A DNA stretch of 64,000 nucleotides from Micromonospora echinofusca (GTDB taxonomy: Bacteria; Actinomycetota; Actinomycetes; Mycobacteriales; Micromonosporaceae). Where the stretch lies: the NCBI RefSeq assembly GCF_900091445.1, contig NZ_LT607733.1, positions 4,491,001 through 4,555,000 of the forward strand, given 5' to 3'. Of the stretch, positions 16,167-27,919 are shown one piece after another (within the stretch, counting starts at the first letter, position 1; every line of letters begins with the position of its first letter). The translations under genes were made by a program, and so were the position numbers. The notes below the pieces were generated by a model, which searched no databases, had not been told where the DNA came from, and saw only the letters and a program-made list of their open reading frames with translations.

Positions 16167-17280
16167 CGCAGATGCTCCATTCGGGGGTCGGCACCCACAA
16201 TGCCGAGGGGGATCGGCTTCACGCGGGTGCAAGCACCGTCCGGCGCCCAAGGAACTCAGGGGATCTCCAGTCGAACCGGGGGAGATTTCTCCGGCGTCGT
16301 ACCGGAGGAAAGGTCTCCCGAGTCGCGCTGGAGGAAAGATCAGATCGGCCGTGTCGGCCGGATGTCCGACCTGTGCGGGTCGGAAGGACCCGGACTGTTT
16401 CGCGGGGGCGGGGGGTGCCCTCACGTCGGCCGGACCATGTGTAACGACCACCGGCCCGCCGTCATTCCGGGACCCCGGTCCCGCCACCCCGTCGGGGCGG
16501 TCCCGCCATCCCGGCGGGGCGGCATCGCCTTGGCGCTTGCCCGTCGGGGCGGCGTGGCCTGGCCTCGGCGCGTGACCTTGCTCGGTCGTACGCAGGGTGT
16601 AACGACCCCGCCCCCGCCACGATTCCGCCCCCACGATGCCCCCGACCACACCCCCAAACCGGACAACCCGGCGGCGGGTCGCCCGGGAGGGACCGGCCCC
16701 AGCCATCCGGAAACCCGACACCCCAGACCCGACCAAGCCATCCGCACACCCGCCACGACACCGGACACCCCACGCAGTCGGATGCGGCGACGCCTCGGCA
16801 GCAGATCTTGGTAGATACCGGCCCCTGGAGGGGCACGTTCTTACCAAGATCTCCCCGGCCCCGGACCCGACCCCGACCAGGAGCCGGAGCCGGAGCCGCC
16901 GGACGTGGGAGGGGGCACCGTCGGAGTGTGGCCCGTCGTGCCCGGCGCAGGGATCAAGCCTGACCGCCCGGAGCCGGGCACGGCGGGCCACACCCCCACC
17001 CCCACGCAGCGCAACCGACCCCACCCCGCCGCACCCGCTACCGATCCCACCCCAACGCCGCACACCCACCCCGGACGCCGTACGACCGACCCCACCCAAG
17101 ACGCCGCGCAACCCAAACGCGAAGCCACACCCGCCGAGCCGGTACGACGCAGCACGACCCACGCGGCACCAGCCACGGCAGAGACCAGCAGGCCGCGACG
17201 CGCGATCCCGCCCCACCCACGTACGGACGCGACTAGCCTCGACAGGAGGGCCGGGCGCGACGCCTGCGGAGGTGATTCGG
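16167..17280. other. 1.1-kb intergenic region, repetitive and structured, no gene seen
   Basis: Between the divergent lysozyme-like gene and the stress-protein gene I see no credible coding sequence. 16440-16600 repeats CCCCGTCGGGGCGG-like and CCCGCC units; 16730-17250 is proline-codon-like low complexity. Near the minus-strand gene are GGAGA-AA-TCTCC (about 16284-16295) and small hairpins that may form a regulatory leader. A good ribosome site (GGAGGTGA) precedes the start at 17281. Confidence 0.5.
16803..16852. repeat. Intergenic palindrome with nested stem
   Basis: AGATCTTGGTA (16803-16813) pairs perfectly with 16842-16852; inside, GCCCC (16821-16825) pairs with GGGGC (16830-16834), leaving a 7/7-nt internal loop. 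It lies between divergently transcribed genes, so it is not an ordinary terminator. Confidence 0.65.
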
Positions 17281-18138
17281 ATGGCCGCACCCACCGACGC
17301 GGCGGTGCTGGTCGGGCTCGGCGCGGAACGCAACCTGCCGGTGGTCCGACTGGCGGCGCAGGAGGCCGCCGCGCACGGGCGTCCGCTGTGCCTGTTGCAC
17401 GCGTTCGACTGGGCGGCCGCGCTGGAGGCGCCGTCGGTCGCGGGGCCGCGCGTGGACGCCGAGGACCTGATCTCCCAGGCCACGCAGGTCGCCAACGAGG
17501 TCGAGCCGGCGCTGCCGGTGAGCAGCGAGATCGTCGAGGGTGCCCTCGTCCCCACCCTGGTCCGCCGGTCGGAGTCGGCGTTCCTGCTCGCCGTCGGGGA
17601 CGGCGGCATGGCGGCCAGCGGCGAGTGTGTGTCGGTCGACGCGCCGGCGGTGCAGCTCGCCGCCCGGGCCGGCTGCCCGGTGCTGGTGGTCCGCCGGGAT
17701 CCGCCGCCGCAGGGGCCGGTGCTGGTCGGGGTGGACGGCTCGGACAGTTCACGGGCCGCGCTGGAGTGGGCGTTCGAGTGCGCGGCCGGGCGGGAGGCGC
17801 GACTGTTGGCGGTCCGCGTCGTCGAGCCGGAGGACGGCGACGAGGATGCCGGGCCGCTGGTCGAGATGGTGGCGCGCTCGGCGCGCCGGTTCCCGTCGGT
17901 GGCCACGGAGTGCCACACGATCCGGGGTGACCCGGGCGCCGTCCTGGTGGAGCAGTCCCGCTCGGCGCAGGTGGTGTTGGTCGCCTCCCGGGGCGACGAG
18001 CCGTGGCGGGGCATGCTCGGGGCGGTGAGTCAGGCGCTGCTCTACCACTCCCCCGCGCCGCTGATCGTGGTGCGCGGGCTGACGGGGATTCCGGTGGACG
18101 GGCGCAACGCCCGCCACCCACGGGACCAACGGCCCTGA
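17281..18138 (+). CDS. Universal stress protein, two UspA domains
   Basis: 285 residues with tandem Usp domains (about 8-140 and 147-282). The second carries GVDGSDSSRAALEWAFECAA, the USP signature; the first is diverged. The ATP-binding G-2X-G-9X-G-S motif is degenerate in both (SRGDEPWRGMLGAVSQALLY in the second). It begins the stress cluster and is followed after 96 bp by phosphoketolase. In mycobacteria such tandem USPs belong to the DosR regulon and act in hypoxic persistence. A GGAGGTGA ribosome site precedes the ATG. Confidence 0.86.
   Translation: MAAPTDAAVLVGLGAERNLPVVRLAAQEAAAHGRPLCLLHAFDWAAALEAPSVAGPRVDAEDLISQATQVANEVEPALPVSSEIVEGALVPTLVRRSESAFLLAVGDGGMAASGECVSVDAPAVQLAARAGCPVLVVRRDPPPQGPVLVGVDGSDSSRAALEWAFECAAGREARLLAVRVVEPEDGDEDAGPLVEMVARSARRFPSVATECHTIRGDPGAVLVEQSRSAQVVLVASRGDEPWRGMLGAVSQALLYHSPAPLIVVRGLTGIPVDGRNARHPRDQRP
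18122..18135. promoter_or_regulatory. DosR/DevR-box-like site upstream of phosphoketolase
   Basis: GGGACCAACGGCCC resembles the mycobacterial DosR box core GGGACTWWAGTCCC (10 of 14 positions fit). It ends just before the stress-protein stop codon and lies about 100 bp upstream of the phosphoketolase start, a usual distance. Binding by the DevR protein encoded at 27104-27742 is inference. Confidence 0.45.
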
Positions 18139-18234
18139 TCCACATCGGCGTCGACCGGCGATGATGGGGCCGGCCCGGATGAATCCGCCCTCTGAGGATG
18201 CAGGATTCCCCTACCCGCGAGAGGCTCTTGCAGT

Positions 18235-20637
18235 ATGGACACCGCTCTCGACCTGCACAGCCCCCTGACCGAAGATGAGCTGCGCCGGCTGGACGCCTAC
18301 TGGCGGGCGGCGAACTACCTGACCGTCGGGCAGATCTATCTGCTGGACAACCCGCTGCTGCGCGAGCCGCTGGCCCCCGAGCACGTCAAACCGCGCCTGC
18401 TCGGCCACTGGGGCACCAGTCCCGGCCTGAACCTGCTCTACGCCCACCTCAACCGGGTCATCGTCGCCCGTGACCTGTCGGCCCTGTTCGTCACCGGCCC
18501 CGGTCACGGCGGCCCGGCGGTCGTCGCCAACACCTGGCTGGAGGGCACCTGGAGCGAGGTGTACCACCACATCGGCCGCGACGAGGCCGGCATGGCCAGG
18601 CTGTTCCGCCAGTTCTCGTTCCCCGGCGGCATCCCCAGCCACGTGGCGGCGGAGGTGCCGGGTTCGATCCACGAGGGCGGCGAGCTGGGGTACGCGCTCA
18701 GCCACGCCTACGGCGCGGCGTTCGACAACCCCGACCTGTTGGTGGCCTGCGTCATCGGCGACGGGGAGGCGGAGACCGGTCCCCTGGCCGGGAGCTGGCT
18801 CTCCAACGTCTTCCTGAACCCGGCCCGGGACGGGGCGGTGCTGCCGATCCTGCACCTCAACGGCTACAAGATCGCCAACCCGACGGTGCTGGACCGCATC
18901 CCCGAGGACGATCTGCTGGCCATGATGCGCGGCTTCGGCTACGAGCCGTACGTGGTCGCCGGTGACGACCCGGCGACGGTGCACCAGGCGCTCGCCGGCA
19001 CGCTGGACCGGGCGCTGGACGAGATCGCCGCCATCCAGCGGCGGGCCCGCTCGGGCGGCGCCGTCGAGCGCCCCCGCTGGCCGATGATCGTCCTGCGTAC
19101 GCCGAAGGGCTGGACGGGGCCGCACGACGTCGACGGCAAGCAGGTCGAGGGCACCTACCGCGCGCACCAGGTGCCGCTGTCCGAGGTACGCAAGAACCCG
19201 GAGCACCTGGCGGAGCTGGAGCGCTGGCTGCGCAGCTACCGGCCGGAGGAGCTCTTCGACGCCACCGGTGCCCCGGTCGCCGAGCTGGCCGAGTTGCCGC
19301 CCCGGGGCGAGCGGCGGATGAGCGCCAACCCGGTCACCAACGGCGGGCTGGTGCTGCGTGACCTGGTGCTGCCGGACTTCCGCGACTACGCGGTCGACGT
19401 GCAGCGGCCCGGCGAGACCGTGGCCGGGGCGACCGGCACCCTCGGCCCGTGGGTACGCGACGTCATCAGCGCCAACCCGGAGACGTTCCGCCTCTTCGGT
19501 CCGGACGAGGTCGCCTCGAACCGGCTCGGCGCGGCGTTCGAGGTCACCGACCGGGCCTGGGTGGCCGGCACCGTGCCCGGCGACGACCACCTCTCCCCCG
19601 ACGGGCGGGTGATGGAGGTCCTCTCCGAGCACCTGTGCCAGGGCTGGCTGGAGGGTTACCTGCTGACCGGCCGGCACGGCATCTTCACCAGCTACGAGGC
19701 GTTCATCCACATCGTCGACTCCATGCTCAACCAGCACGCGAAGTGGCTGAAGGTGACCCGGGGCATCCCGTGGCGCAAGCCGGTGGCCTCGCTGAACTAC
19801 CTGCTCTCCAGCCACGTGTGGCGGCAGGACCACAACGGTTTCTCCCACCAGGACCCGGGCTTCATCGACCACGTGATGAACAAGAAGGCCGAGGTGGTAC
19901 GCGTCTACCTGCCGCCGGACGCCAACACCCTGCTCTCCACGATGGACCACTGCCTGCGCAGCCGGCACTACATCAACGTGGTGGTGGCCGGTAAGCAGCC
20001 TGCCCCGAACTGGCTGTCGATGGACGAGGCCGTCCAGCACTGCCGGCGCGGCATCGGCATCTGGGACTGGGCCAGCACGGACGCCGGCAGCGAGCCCGAC
20101 GTGGTGCTGGCCTGCGCGGGCGACGTGCCGACCCTGGAGACGCTGGCCGCCGCGGACCTGCTGCACAAGCACCTGCCGGAGCTGAAGGTGCGGGTCGTCA
20201 ACGTGGTCGACCTGATGCGGCTCCAGCCGCCGACGGAGCACCCGCACGGGCTGTCGGACAAGGAGTTCGACACCATCTTCACCCGCGACAAGCAGGTCAT
20301 CTTCGCGTACCACGGCTATCCCTGGCTGATCCACCGGCTCACCTACCGCCGGACCAACCACGCCAATCTGCACGTGCGTGGCTACAAGGAGGAGGGCACC
20401 ACCACCACGCCGTTCGACATGGTGATGCTCAACGACCTGGACCGCTTCCACCTGGTCATCGACGTGATCGACCGGGTGCCGGGGCTGGCCGACCGGGCCG
20501 CCCACCTGCGGCAGGAGATGGTCGACGCGCGGCAGGCCTGCCGGGACTACACCCGCGAGCACGGCGAGGACGACCCGCAGGTCGCGGAGTGGCGCTGGGT
20601 GCGCGAGACGGACCCGGGGCTGCGGGGTGACCAGTGA
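18235..20637 (+). CDS. xfp: Xylulose-5-phosphate/fructose-6-phosphate phosphoketolase
   Basis: 800 residues, normal family length. Recognised by the N-terminal [20 protein letters not shown], the substrate/thiamine-site motif [15 protein letters not shown], the thiamine-diphosphate motif [28 protein letters not shown] and the C-terminal [17 protein letters not shown]. It splits xylulose-5-phosphate or fructose-6-phosphate with phosphate to acetyl phosphate plus a sugar phosphate in the cytoplasm, giving ATP-yielding carbon flow without oxygen. Its position among DosR-like genes fits anaerobic maintenance. The stop overlaps the first of the 57-bp repeats leading to the next stress-protein gene. 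Confidence 0.95.
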   Translation: MDTALDLHSPLTEDELRRLDAYWRAANYLTVGQIYLLDNPLLREPLAPEHVKPRLLGHWGTSPGLNLLYAHLNRVIVARDLSALFVTGPGHGGPAVVANTWLEGTWSEVYHHIGRDEAGMARLFRQFSFPGGIPSHVAAEVPGSIHEGGELGYALSHAYGAAFDNPDLLVACVIGDGEAETGPLAGSWLSNVFLNPARDGAVLPILHLNGYKIANPTVLDRIPEDDLLAMMRGFGYEPYVVAGDDPATVHQALAGTLDRALDEIAAIQRRARSGGAVERPRWPMIVLRTPKGWTGPHDVDGKQVEGTYRAHQVPLSEVRKNPEHLAELERWLRSYRPEELFDATGAPVAELAELPPRGERRMSANPVTNGGLVLRDLVLPDFRDYAVDVQRPGETVAGATGTLGPWVRDVISANPETFRLFGPDEVASNRLGAAFEVTDRAWVAGTVPGDDHLSPDGRVMEVLSEHLCQGWLEGYLLTGRHGIFTSYEAFIHIVDSMLNQHAKWLKVTRGIPWRKPVASLNYLLSSHVWRQDHNGFSHQDPGFIDHVMNKKAEVVRVYLPPDANTLLSTMDHCLRSRHYINVVVAGKQPAPNWLSMDEAVQHCRRGIGIWDWASTDAGSEPDVVLACAGDVPTLETLAAADLLHKHLPELKVRVVNVVDLMRLQPPTEHPHGLSDKEFDTIFTRDKQVIFAYHGYPWLIHRLTYRRTNHANLHVRGYKEEGTTTTPFDMVMLNDLDRFHLVIDVIDRVPGLADRAAHLRQEMVDARQACRDYTREHGEDDPQVAEWRWVRETDPGLRGDQ

Positions 20638-20844
20638 GCGCGAGGAGTGAGCTTGCGAGCCCCGCAGTCGCGCACGAAAGGCCGGCACCGGTGAGCGCGA
20701 GGAGTGAGCTTGCGAGCCCCGCAGTCGCGCACGAAAGGCCGGCACCGGTGAGCGCGAGGAGTGAGCTTGCGAGCCCCGCAGTCGCGCACGAAAGGCAGGC
20801 CCGGTGAGCGCGAGGAGCGCAGTCGCGAACGAGAGGTGGACCCG
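20634..20844 (+). repeat. 57-bp tandem repeat, 3.7 copies, at an operon junction
   Basis: Units start at 20634, 20691 and 20748, and a shortened, diverged one at 20804. Each begins GTGAGCGCGAGGAGTGAGC and contains TGCGAGCCCCGCAGTCGCG. The first overlaps the phosphoketolase stop (GTGA) and the last supplies the ribosome site (GAGAGGTGG) of the next gene. A 59-bp relative lies at 42662-42800 between bioF and bioD. Confidence 0.9.
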
Positions 20845-21717
20845 ATGAGCGGCAACGAGATCCTGGTCGGCTACGACGGCTCCGCCGACGCCTCCGCCGC
20901 GCTGGAGTGGGCGTTGGAGGAGGCCGGCCGCAGCGGGCGACCGGTGCGGTTGGCGTACGTCTTCGAGTGGCTCACGGTGGCCGGCTGGATCGGCCCCGGC
21001 GTCGCCCCCGGCATCTGGCCGGACGAGACGGCCCGCCGGCAGGTCGAGGAGCTGGTCCGCAAGGCGGCGGCGGACGCGTCCGCCGCGCACCCGGAGCTGA
21101 CCGTCACGGGCGAGGTGTTCGACGGGCCGCCCGCGCTGGTGCTCCAGGAACGCTCGGCGCAGGCCGACCTGCTGGTGCTGGGCACCCGGGGGCACGGCGG
21201 CTTCGGCGGGCTGCTCGTCGGCTCGACCGCGGTCGCCGTGGCCGCCCACGCGCACTGCCCGGTCGTGGTCGTGCGCGGCGAGGCCGCCGCCGGTGGGCGC
21301 AGCGGGCACGTGGCGGTCGGTGTGGACGGCTCCGACTGTTCGCTGTTGGCGCTGGGCTTCGCCTTCGAGCAGGCCGCCGCCCGGCGGGTGCCCCTGCACG
21401 TGGTGCGGGCCTGGCATCCGCCGACCGGCCAGCGCCCGCCGTCGGGCCCCGAGGCGCGGGAGGCCGCGGCGGCCGACCGGGCCGAGCTGGACGAACCGCT
21501 GGCCCGGTGGGGCGCGACGTTCCCCGACGTGCCGGTCACCGTGGAGGTGGCGGAGGGGCGCCCGGCGTCCCTGCTGGTCGACGGCAGTCGCAACGCGTGC
21601 CTGGTGGTGGTGGGCACCCGGGGCCGGGGCGGCCTGAAGGGGATGCTGCTCGGTTCGGTCAGCCAGCAGCTCATCCAGCACGCGCACTGCCCGGTGGCGG
21701 TGGTCCGGGAACGCTGA
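20845..21717 (+). CDS. Universal stress protein, two UspA domains
   Basis: 290 residues, two full Usp domains (about 4-145 and 155-289). Both have the nucleotide-binding signature: GTRGHGGFGGLLVGSTAVAV and GTRGRGGLKGMLLGSVSQQL, so ATP binding is likely in each, unlike the first stress protein of this cluster. VGYDGSADASAALEWALEEA and VGVDGSDCS open the domains. It follows phosphoketolase after the 57-bp repeats and ends at a short terminator. It probably functions in energy-limited survival as DosR-regulated mycobacterial homologues do (inference). Confidence 0.92.
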   Translation: MSGNEILVGYDGSADASAALEWALEEAGRSGRPVRLAYVFEWLTVAGWIGPGVAPGIWPDETARRQVEELVRKAAADASAAHPELTVTGEVFDGPPALVLQERSAQADLLVLGTRGHGGFGGLLVGSTAVAVAAHAHCPVVVVRGEAAAGGRSGHVAVGVDGSDCSLLALGFAFEQAAARRVPLHVVRAWHPPTGQRPPSGPEAREAAAADRAELDEPLARWGATFPDVPVTVEVAEGRPASLLVDGSRNACLVVVGTRGRGGLKGMLLGSVSQQLIQHAHCPVAVVRER

Positions 21718-21722
21718 ACGGG

Positions 21723-21740
21723 AGGCCCCGCGGGGGGCCT
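21723..21740. terminator. Bidirectional hairpin between convergent genes
   Basis: AGGCCCC (21723-21729) pairs with GGGGCCT (21734-21740) over GCGG, six bases after the stress-protein stop and ten before the P-type ATPase stop on the other strand. Confidence 0.65.
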
Positions 21741-21749
21741 TCGGCGCGG

Positions 21750-24092
21750 TCACCGGGTCTCGGCCGGTTCCGCGGGGCTGAGCGAGAAGTAGTCCTCCTC
21801 CTCCTGGGCGAGGTGCAGCCGCAGGATCGCCTCCAGGCCGTAGAGGGTGGCGAGCAGGTCGGTGAGCTGGTCGCGGCGCAGCGGGCCGTCGCCGGCCTGC
21901 GCGAGATGGGCGCCGAGCCGCTCCACCAGTCGCCGGATCTCCACGTGGGCGCGGCTCATCGTCGAGGTCGCCTCGGCGCTGCCCAGCGGGTCGGCCAGCG
22001 CCGGGTAGAGCTGACGTTCCTCGGCCGCCTCGTGCGGCAGCACCTCCCCGGTCAGCCTGCGGTGCGTCCCGCGCAGCGCCGGCAGGCACTGCGGCGCGTC
22101 CGGTGCGGTGGCGACCAGGTCGGCGGTGTCGCGCAGAGCGGCGAGCACGTCGCGGACGCCGCCGTGTTCGGCCGCGTACCGGTCGAGCAGTTCGCGGGTG
22201 CCCGGCGGCACGTCGCGGCGACGCAACCCGCCCCCGAGGGCGCGCAACGCGTTGAGGATCACCAGCACGTCGATGCCCTCCTGGAGGAACGCGCCGGCGA
22301 CCGGGGGCAGCCGGCCCAGCGCGGCGGCCAGCATCGCCAGCACCGCGAGGCCCATCCCGACGGTGGCGCTCTGCACCGCGATGCGGCGCGCGTAGCGGGC
22401 GATCTCCACCGCGTCGGCGAGCCGGTCGAGCCGGTCGACGGTGAGCACCGCGTCGGCGACGTCGGCCGAGGCGGTCGCCCCGGTGGCGCCCATGGCCACG
22501 CCGACGTGCGCCTCGGCGAGGGCGGGGGCGTCGTTGACCCCGTCACCGACCATCACGGTGACCGCCCGGTGCGCCTCCTCGCGTACGCGGGTCGCCTTCT
22601 CCGGCGGCGAGCACCGGGCCACCACGTCGTCCACGCCGACCACCCGCGCGACCTGGGCGGCGACGTCGGGCCGGTCCCCGGTGACCATCACGATGCGCCG
22701 CAGCCCCGCCTCGCGCAGCCGGCGTACGGTGCGGCGGGCGTCGGGACGTACCGGGTCCTCCAGCAGGATCGCCCCGAGCGGGCCCCGCTCACCGCTGACC
22801 CACACCACCGAGCGACCGGCCAACTCGGCCCGGGACCGGGCCCGCCCCGCCCAGTCGGGCAGGTCGCCGTCGAGCTGACCGACCCGTACCTGCCGCCCGT
22901 CGACCGACCCGCGTACGCCCCGGCCCGGCTCCTCGGTCACCCCCGCCGGCTCCGTCAGCGGCAGACCCCGCTCGCGCGCCTGCGCCACCAGCGCGCGGGC
23001 CAGCACGTGCGGGGAGAGCTGCTCCACCGAGGCGGCCAGACGCAGCACGTCGTCGCGGTCGCCGTCGGGGGCGGCCACCACCTCGGCGGCGCGGGGGCGG
23101 CCCGCCGTCAGCGTGCCGGTCTTGTCGACCAGCAGGGTACGGGCCCGACCGAGCAGTTCCAGCGAGCCGCCGTCGCGGACCAGCACCCCACGCCGGGCGG
23201 TACGCGACAGCCCCGACACGATGGCGATGGGGGTGGCCAGCAGCAGCGGGCACGGGGTGGCGACCACCAGCACGGCCACCGCCCGGACGAACTCGCCGGA
23301 GAGCAGCCAGCCCAACCCCGCCAGGACCAGGGTGAACGGCACGAACGCGGCGGCGTACCGGTCGGCGAGGCGGACCATCGGCGCCTTGTGGGCGGTCGCC
23401 TCCTCGGCCAGCCGGACGATCCCCGCGTAGGTGCTCCCCGCCGCGTCGCCCGTCGCGCGCATCGGAAAGCCGGCGCCGGCGTTGACCACGCCGCTGGCGA
23501 CCTGCTCGCCCGCCGCGCGCCGCACCAGCCGGGACTCGCCCGTCACCACGGACTCGTCGAGGGTCACCGGCTCGTCGACCTGCCCGTCGACCGGCACCAC
23601 GTCCCCCGGGCCGACCAGCAGCCGGTCCCCCGCCACCACCCGGTCCAGCGGCACCTCCTCGACGCCCCCGCCCGGGGTACGCCGGCGGGCGGTGCGGGGG
23701 GCGCGGGCGAGCAGCGCACGCAGGTCACGGGTCGCCCGCCCCTGGGCGTACGTCTCCAGCGCCCGCCCGGTGGCCAGCATCACCGCGATCACCGCCCCGG
23801 CCAGGTACTCCCGGACGACGAGCGCGCCGACCAGGGCCAGCACGGCGATCACGTCCACCCCGAACTGCCGGCGCCACAACTGACGCAGCACCGACCAGGC
23901 GGCGGGTGCCAGGGCGGCCACGGTGGCGGCCGCCCACACCGCGTCGGCCGCGTCCCGCCGCCCGGCGAGGCGCAGCACCGCCCCGACCAGCACCAACGCC
24001 GTCACGCCGGCCAGCGGCGCCCAGAGCAGCAGGCGCGACCGGTCCCGCCGTACCGGCTGCTCCGGCACGCACTCGCGCGACTCCGTTCCCAC
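21750..24092 (-). CDS. P1B-5-type metal-transporting ATPase with C-terminal hemerythrin-like domain
   Basis: 780 residues. There is no N-terminal metal-binding domain. The actuator has VTGESRL (about 195), membrane helix 4 carries VVATPCPLLLATP (TPC motif), the phosphorylation site is VDKTGTLTAG, and the hinge is VMVGDGVNDAPAL. The last ~150 residues form a hemerythrin-like domain with spaced His/Glu (GTHRRL, LPHEAAEERQLYP, RAHVEIRR, LHLAQEEEDYF) able to hold a di-iron centre. TPC plus this tail defines the P1B-5 group, implicated in nickel/iron export with oxygen or redox sensing. Divergent from the nitroreductase gene; fits the dormancy cluster. Confidence 0.9.
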   Translation of the reverse strand: MGTESRECVPEQPVRRDRSRLLLWAPLAGVTALVLVGAVLRLAGRRDAADAVWAAATVAALAPAAWSVLRQLWRRQFGVDVIAVLALVGALVVREYLAGAVIAVMLATGRALETYAQGRATRDLRALLARAPRTARRRTPGGGVEEVPLDRVVAGDRLLVGPGDVVPVDGQVDEPVTLDESVVTGESRLVRRAAGEQVASGVVNAGAGFPMRATGDAAGSTYAGIVRLAEEATAHKAPMVRLADRYAAAFVPFTLVLAGLGWLLSGEFVRAVAVLVVATPCPLLLATPIAIVSGLSRTARRGVLVRDGGSLELLGRARTLLVDKTGTLTAGRPRAAEVVAAPDGDRDDVLRLAASVEQLSPHVLARALVAQARERGLPLTEPAGVTEEPGRGVRGSVDGRQVRVGQLDGDLPDWAGRARSRAELAGRSVVWVSGERGPLGAILLEDPVRPDARRTVRRLREAGLRRIVMVTGDRPDVAAQVARVVGVDDVVARCSPPEKATRVREEAHRAVTVMVGDGVNDAPALAEAHVGVAMGATGATASADVADAVLTVDRLDRLADAVEIARYARRIAVQSATVGMGLAVLAMLAAALGRLPPVAGAFLQEGIDVLVILNALRALGGGLRRRDVPPGTRELLDRYAAEHGGVRDVLAALRDTADLVATAPDAPQCLPALRGTHRRLTGEVLPHEAAEERQLYPALADPLGSAEATSTMSRAHVEIRRLVERLGAHLAQAGDGPLRRDQLTDLLATLYGLEAILRLHLAQEEEDYFSLSPAEPAETR

Positions 24093-24282
24093 CTGCGGAT
24101 CGTCTCAGCGCCCACCGCGCCACGGAGGGCATCCCGGCGAACCGGAGGGGGCGACATGCCCTGCCGCGCCGGGACCTGCGTACCGTGCGTCGGCACGGCC
24201 GATGGCGCAGGATGGAGCGGCAACCCCGCCCGGGGCACCGTCGGGCTGGGGCACGATGGGGAGAAACGGAAAGGTCGTGACC

Positions 24283-27064
<2,782 letters not shown>

Positions 27065-27073
27065 CCCGCCGGC

Positions 27074-27132
27074 GTCAGGGGTCTTGCCCCGCAGGCGGGT
27101 CGGTCAGGGGGTCTTGCCCAGCAGGCGGGTCG
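27074..27132. repeat. Tandem duplication of the devR 3' end
   Basis: Two direct copies, 27074-27102 and 27103-27132, share GTCAGGGG.GTCTTGCCC..GCAGGCGGGTCG. The second is the last seven codons and stop of devR (RLLGKTP); the first is a non-coding copy just outside, encoding RLRGKTP-stop. Confidence 0.75.
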
Positions 27133-27742
27133 CGAGGACCGCCGCCTGGGTGCGGCGCTCCAGGCCCAGCTTGGCCAGCACGCTGGAGACGTAGTTCTTC
27201 ACCGTCTTCTCGGCGAGGAACATCTTGCCGGCGATCTCCCGGTTGGTCAGGCCCTCGGCCACGTACTCCAGGATCCGCCGCTCCTGCTCGGTGAGCGACT
27301 TCAGCTCGCGCGGCTGCTCCACGCCGCTGCGGATGCGCTCAAGCACCCGCGTGGTGATCGCCGGGTCGAGCAGCGACTGCCCGGCCGCGACCCGGCGCAC
27401 CGCGTCGACCAGGTCGGTGCCGCGGATCTGCTTCAGCACGTAGCCCGACGCGCCGGCCATGATCGCGGCGAAGAGCGCCTCGTCGTCCTCGTATGAGGTC
27501 AGGATCAGACCCTTGATCGAGGAGTCCACGGCCCGGATGTCCCGGCACACGTCGATGCCGTTGCCGTCGGGCAGCCGCGCGTCGAGGATCGCCACGTCCG
27601 GCCGCAGGGCGGGGATGCGCCGGGCCGCCTCCTGGGCGAGGCCGGACTCGCCGACCACCTCGATGTCCCCGCTGCTCTCCAGCAGGTCGGCAAGGCCACG
27701 ACGGACGACCTCGTGGTCGTCGAGCAGGAACACGCGGATCAT
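27104..27742 (-). CDS. devR: DevR/DosR-type response regulator (NarL/LuxR family)
   Basis: 212 residues. The receiver domain has acidic DD in LLDDHEVV, phosphoacceptor Asp in VAILDARLPDGNG and Lys in YVLKQIRG. The LuxR-type helix-turn-helix is LTEQERRILEYVAEGLTNREIAGKMFLAEKTVKNYVSSVL (about 145-185), with the linker and C-terminal helix as in DosR. It should be phosphorylated by the DevS kinase encoded convergently 39 bp away and activate hypoxia/dormancy genes. A DosR-like box (27778-27791) is 36 bp upstream of its start and may mediate autoregulation. Confidence 0.93.
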   Translation of the reverse strand: MIRVFLLDDHEVVRRGLADLLESSGDIEVVGESGLAQEAARRIPALRPDVAILDARLPDGNGIDVCRDIRAVDSSIKGLILTSYEDDEALFAAIMAGASGYVLKQIRGTDLVDAVRRVAAGQSLLDPAITTRVLERIRSGVEQPRELKSLTEQERRILEYVAEGLTNREIAGKMFLAEKTVKNYVSSVLAKLGLERRTQAAVLATRLLGKTP

Positions 27743-27777
27743 CCCTCGTTTCTACCCCCGCCCACCGCATTCCGCAC

Positions 27778-27791
27778 GGGCCGAAGGTCCC
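27778..27791. promoter_or_regulatory. DosR-box-like palindrome between devR and nitroreductase
   Basis: GGGCCGAAGGTCCC; read on the minus strand with flanks it is TTCGGGACCTTCGGCCCGT, close to the mycobacterial consensus TTSGGGACTWWAGTCCCSAA. Placed between the divergent devR (27742) and nitroreductase (27920) starts, it could act on both. Confidence 0.6.
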
Positions 27792-27919
27792 GAACCGGCA
27801 ACACCTGCGCCGCCCGGCGGGACGGGACGTCCGGCCCTGCCCGCGACCCGCCGTCGTGACGCACCGTGGATACGTACCACCACCGCCGGCGCAGGACCTG
27901 TCACGGAAGGAGCACGACC

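Noticed and set aside
16166..16300. Possible ydaO-type (cyclic di-AMP) riboswitch before the lysozyme-like gene
   Set aside because: Several small hairpins are there, but I could not match the conserved core (GACAGCTAACC-type segment), so I do not call it.
20634..20844. 57-bp tandem repeats as a CRISPR array
   Set aside because: Units follow each other without spacers, so they are simple tandem repeats.
18211..22089. Very long open frame of 1292 codons on the minus strand
   Set aside because: It lies antisense to phosphoketolase and the stress-protein gene, and its translation is Arg/Pro/Gln-rich low complexity; high G+C content leaves such frames open by chance.
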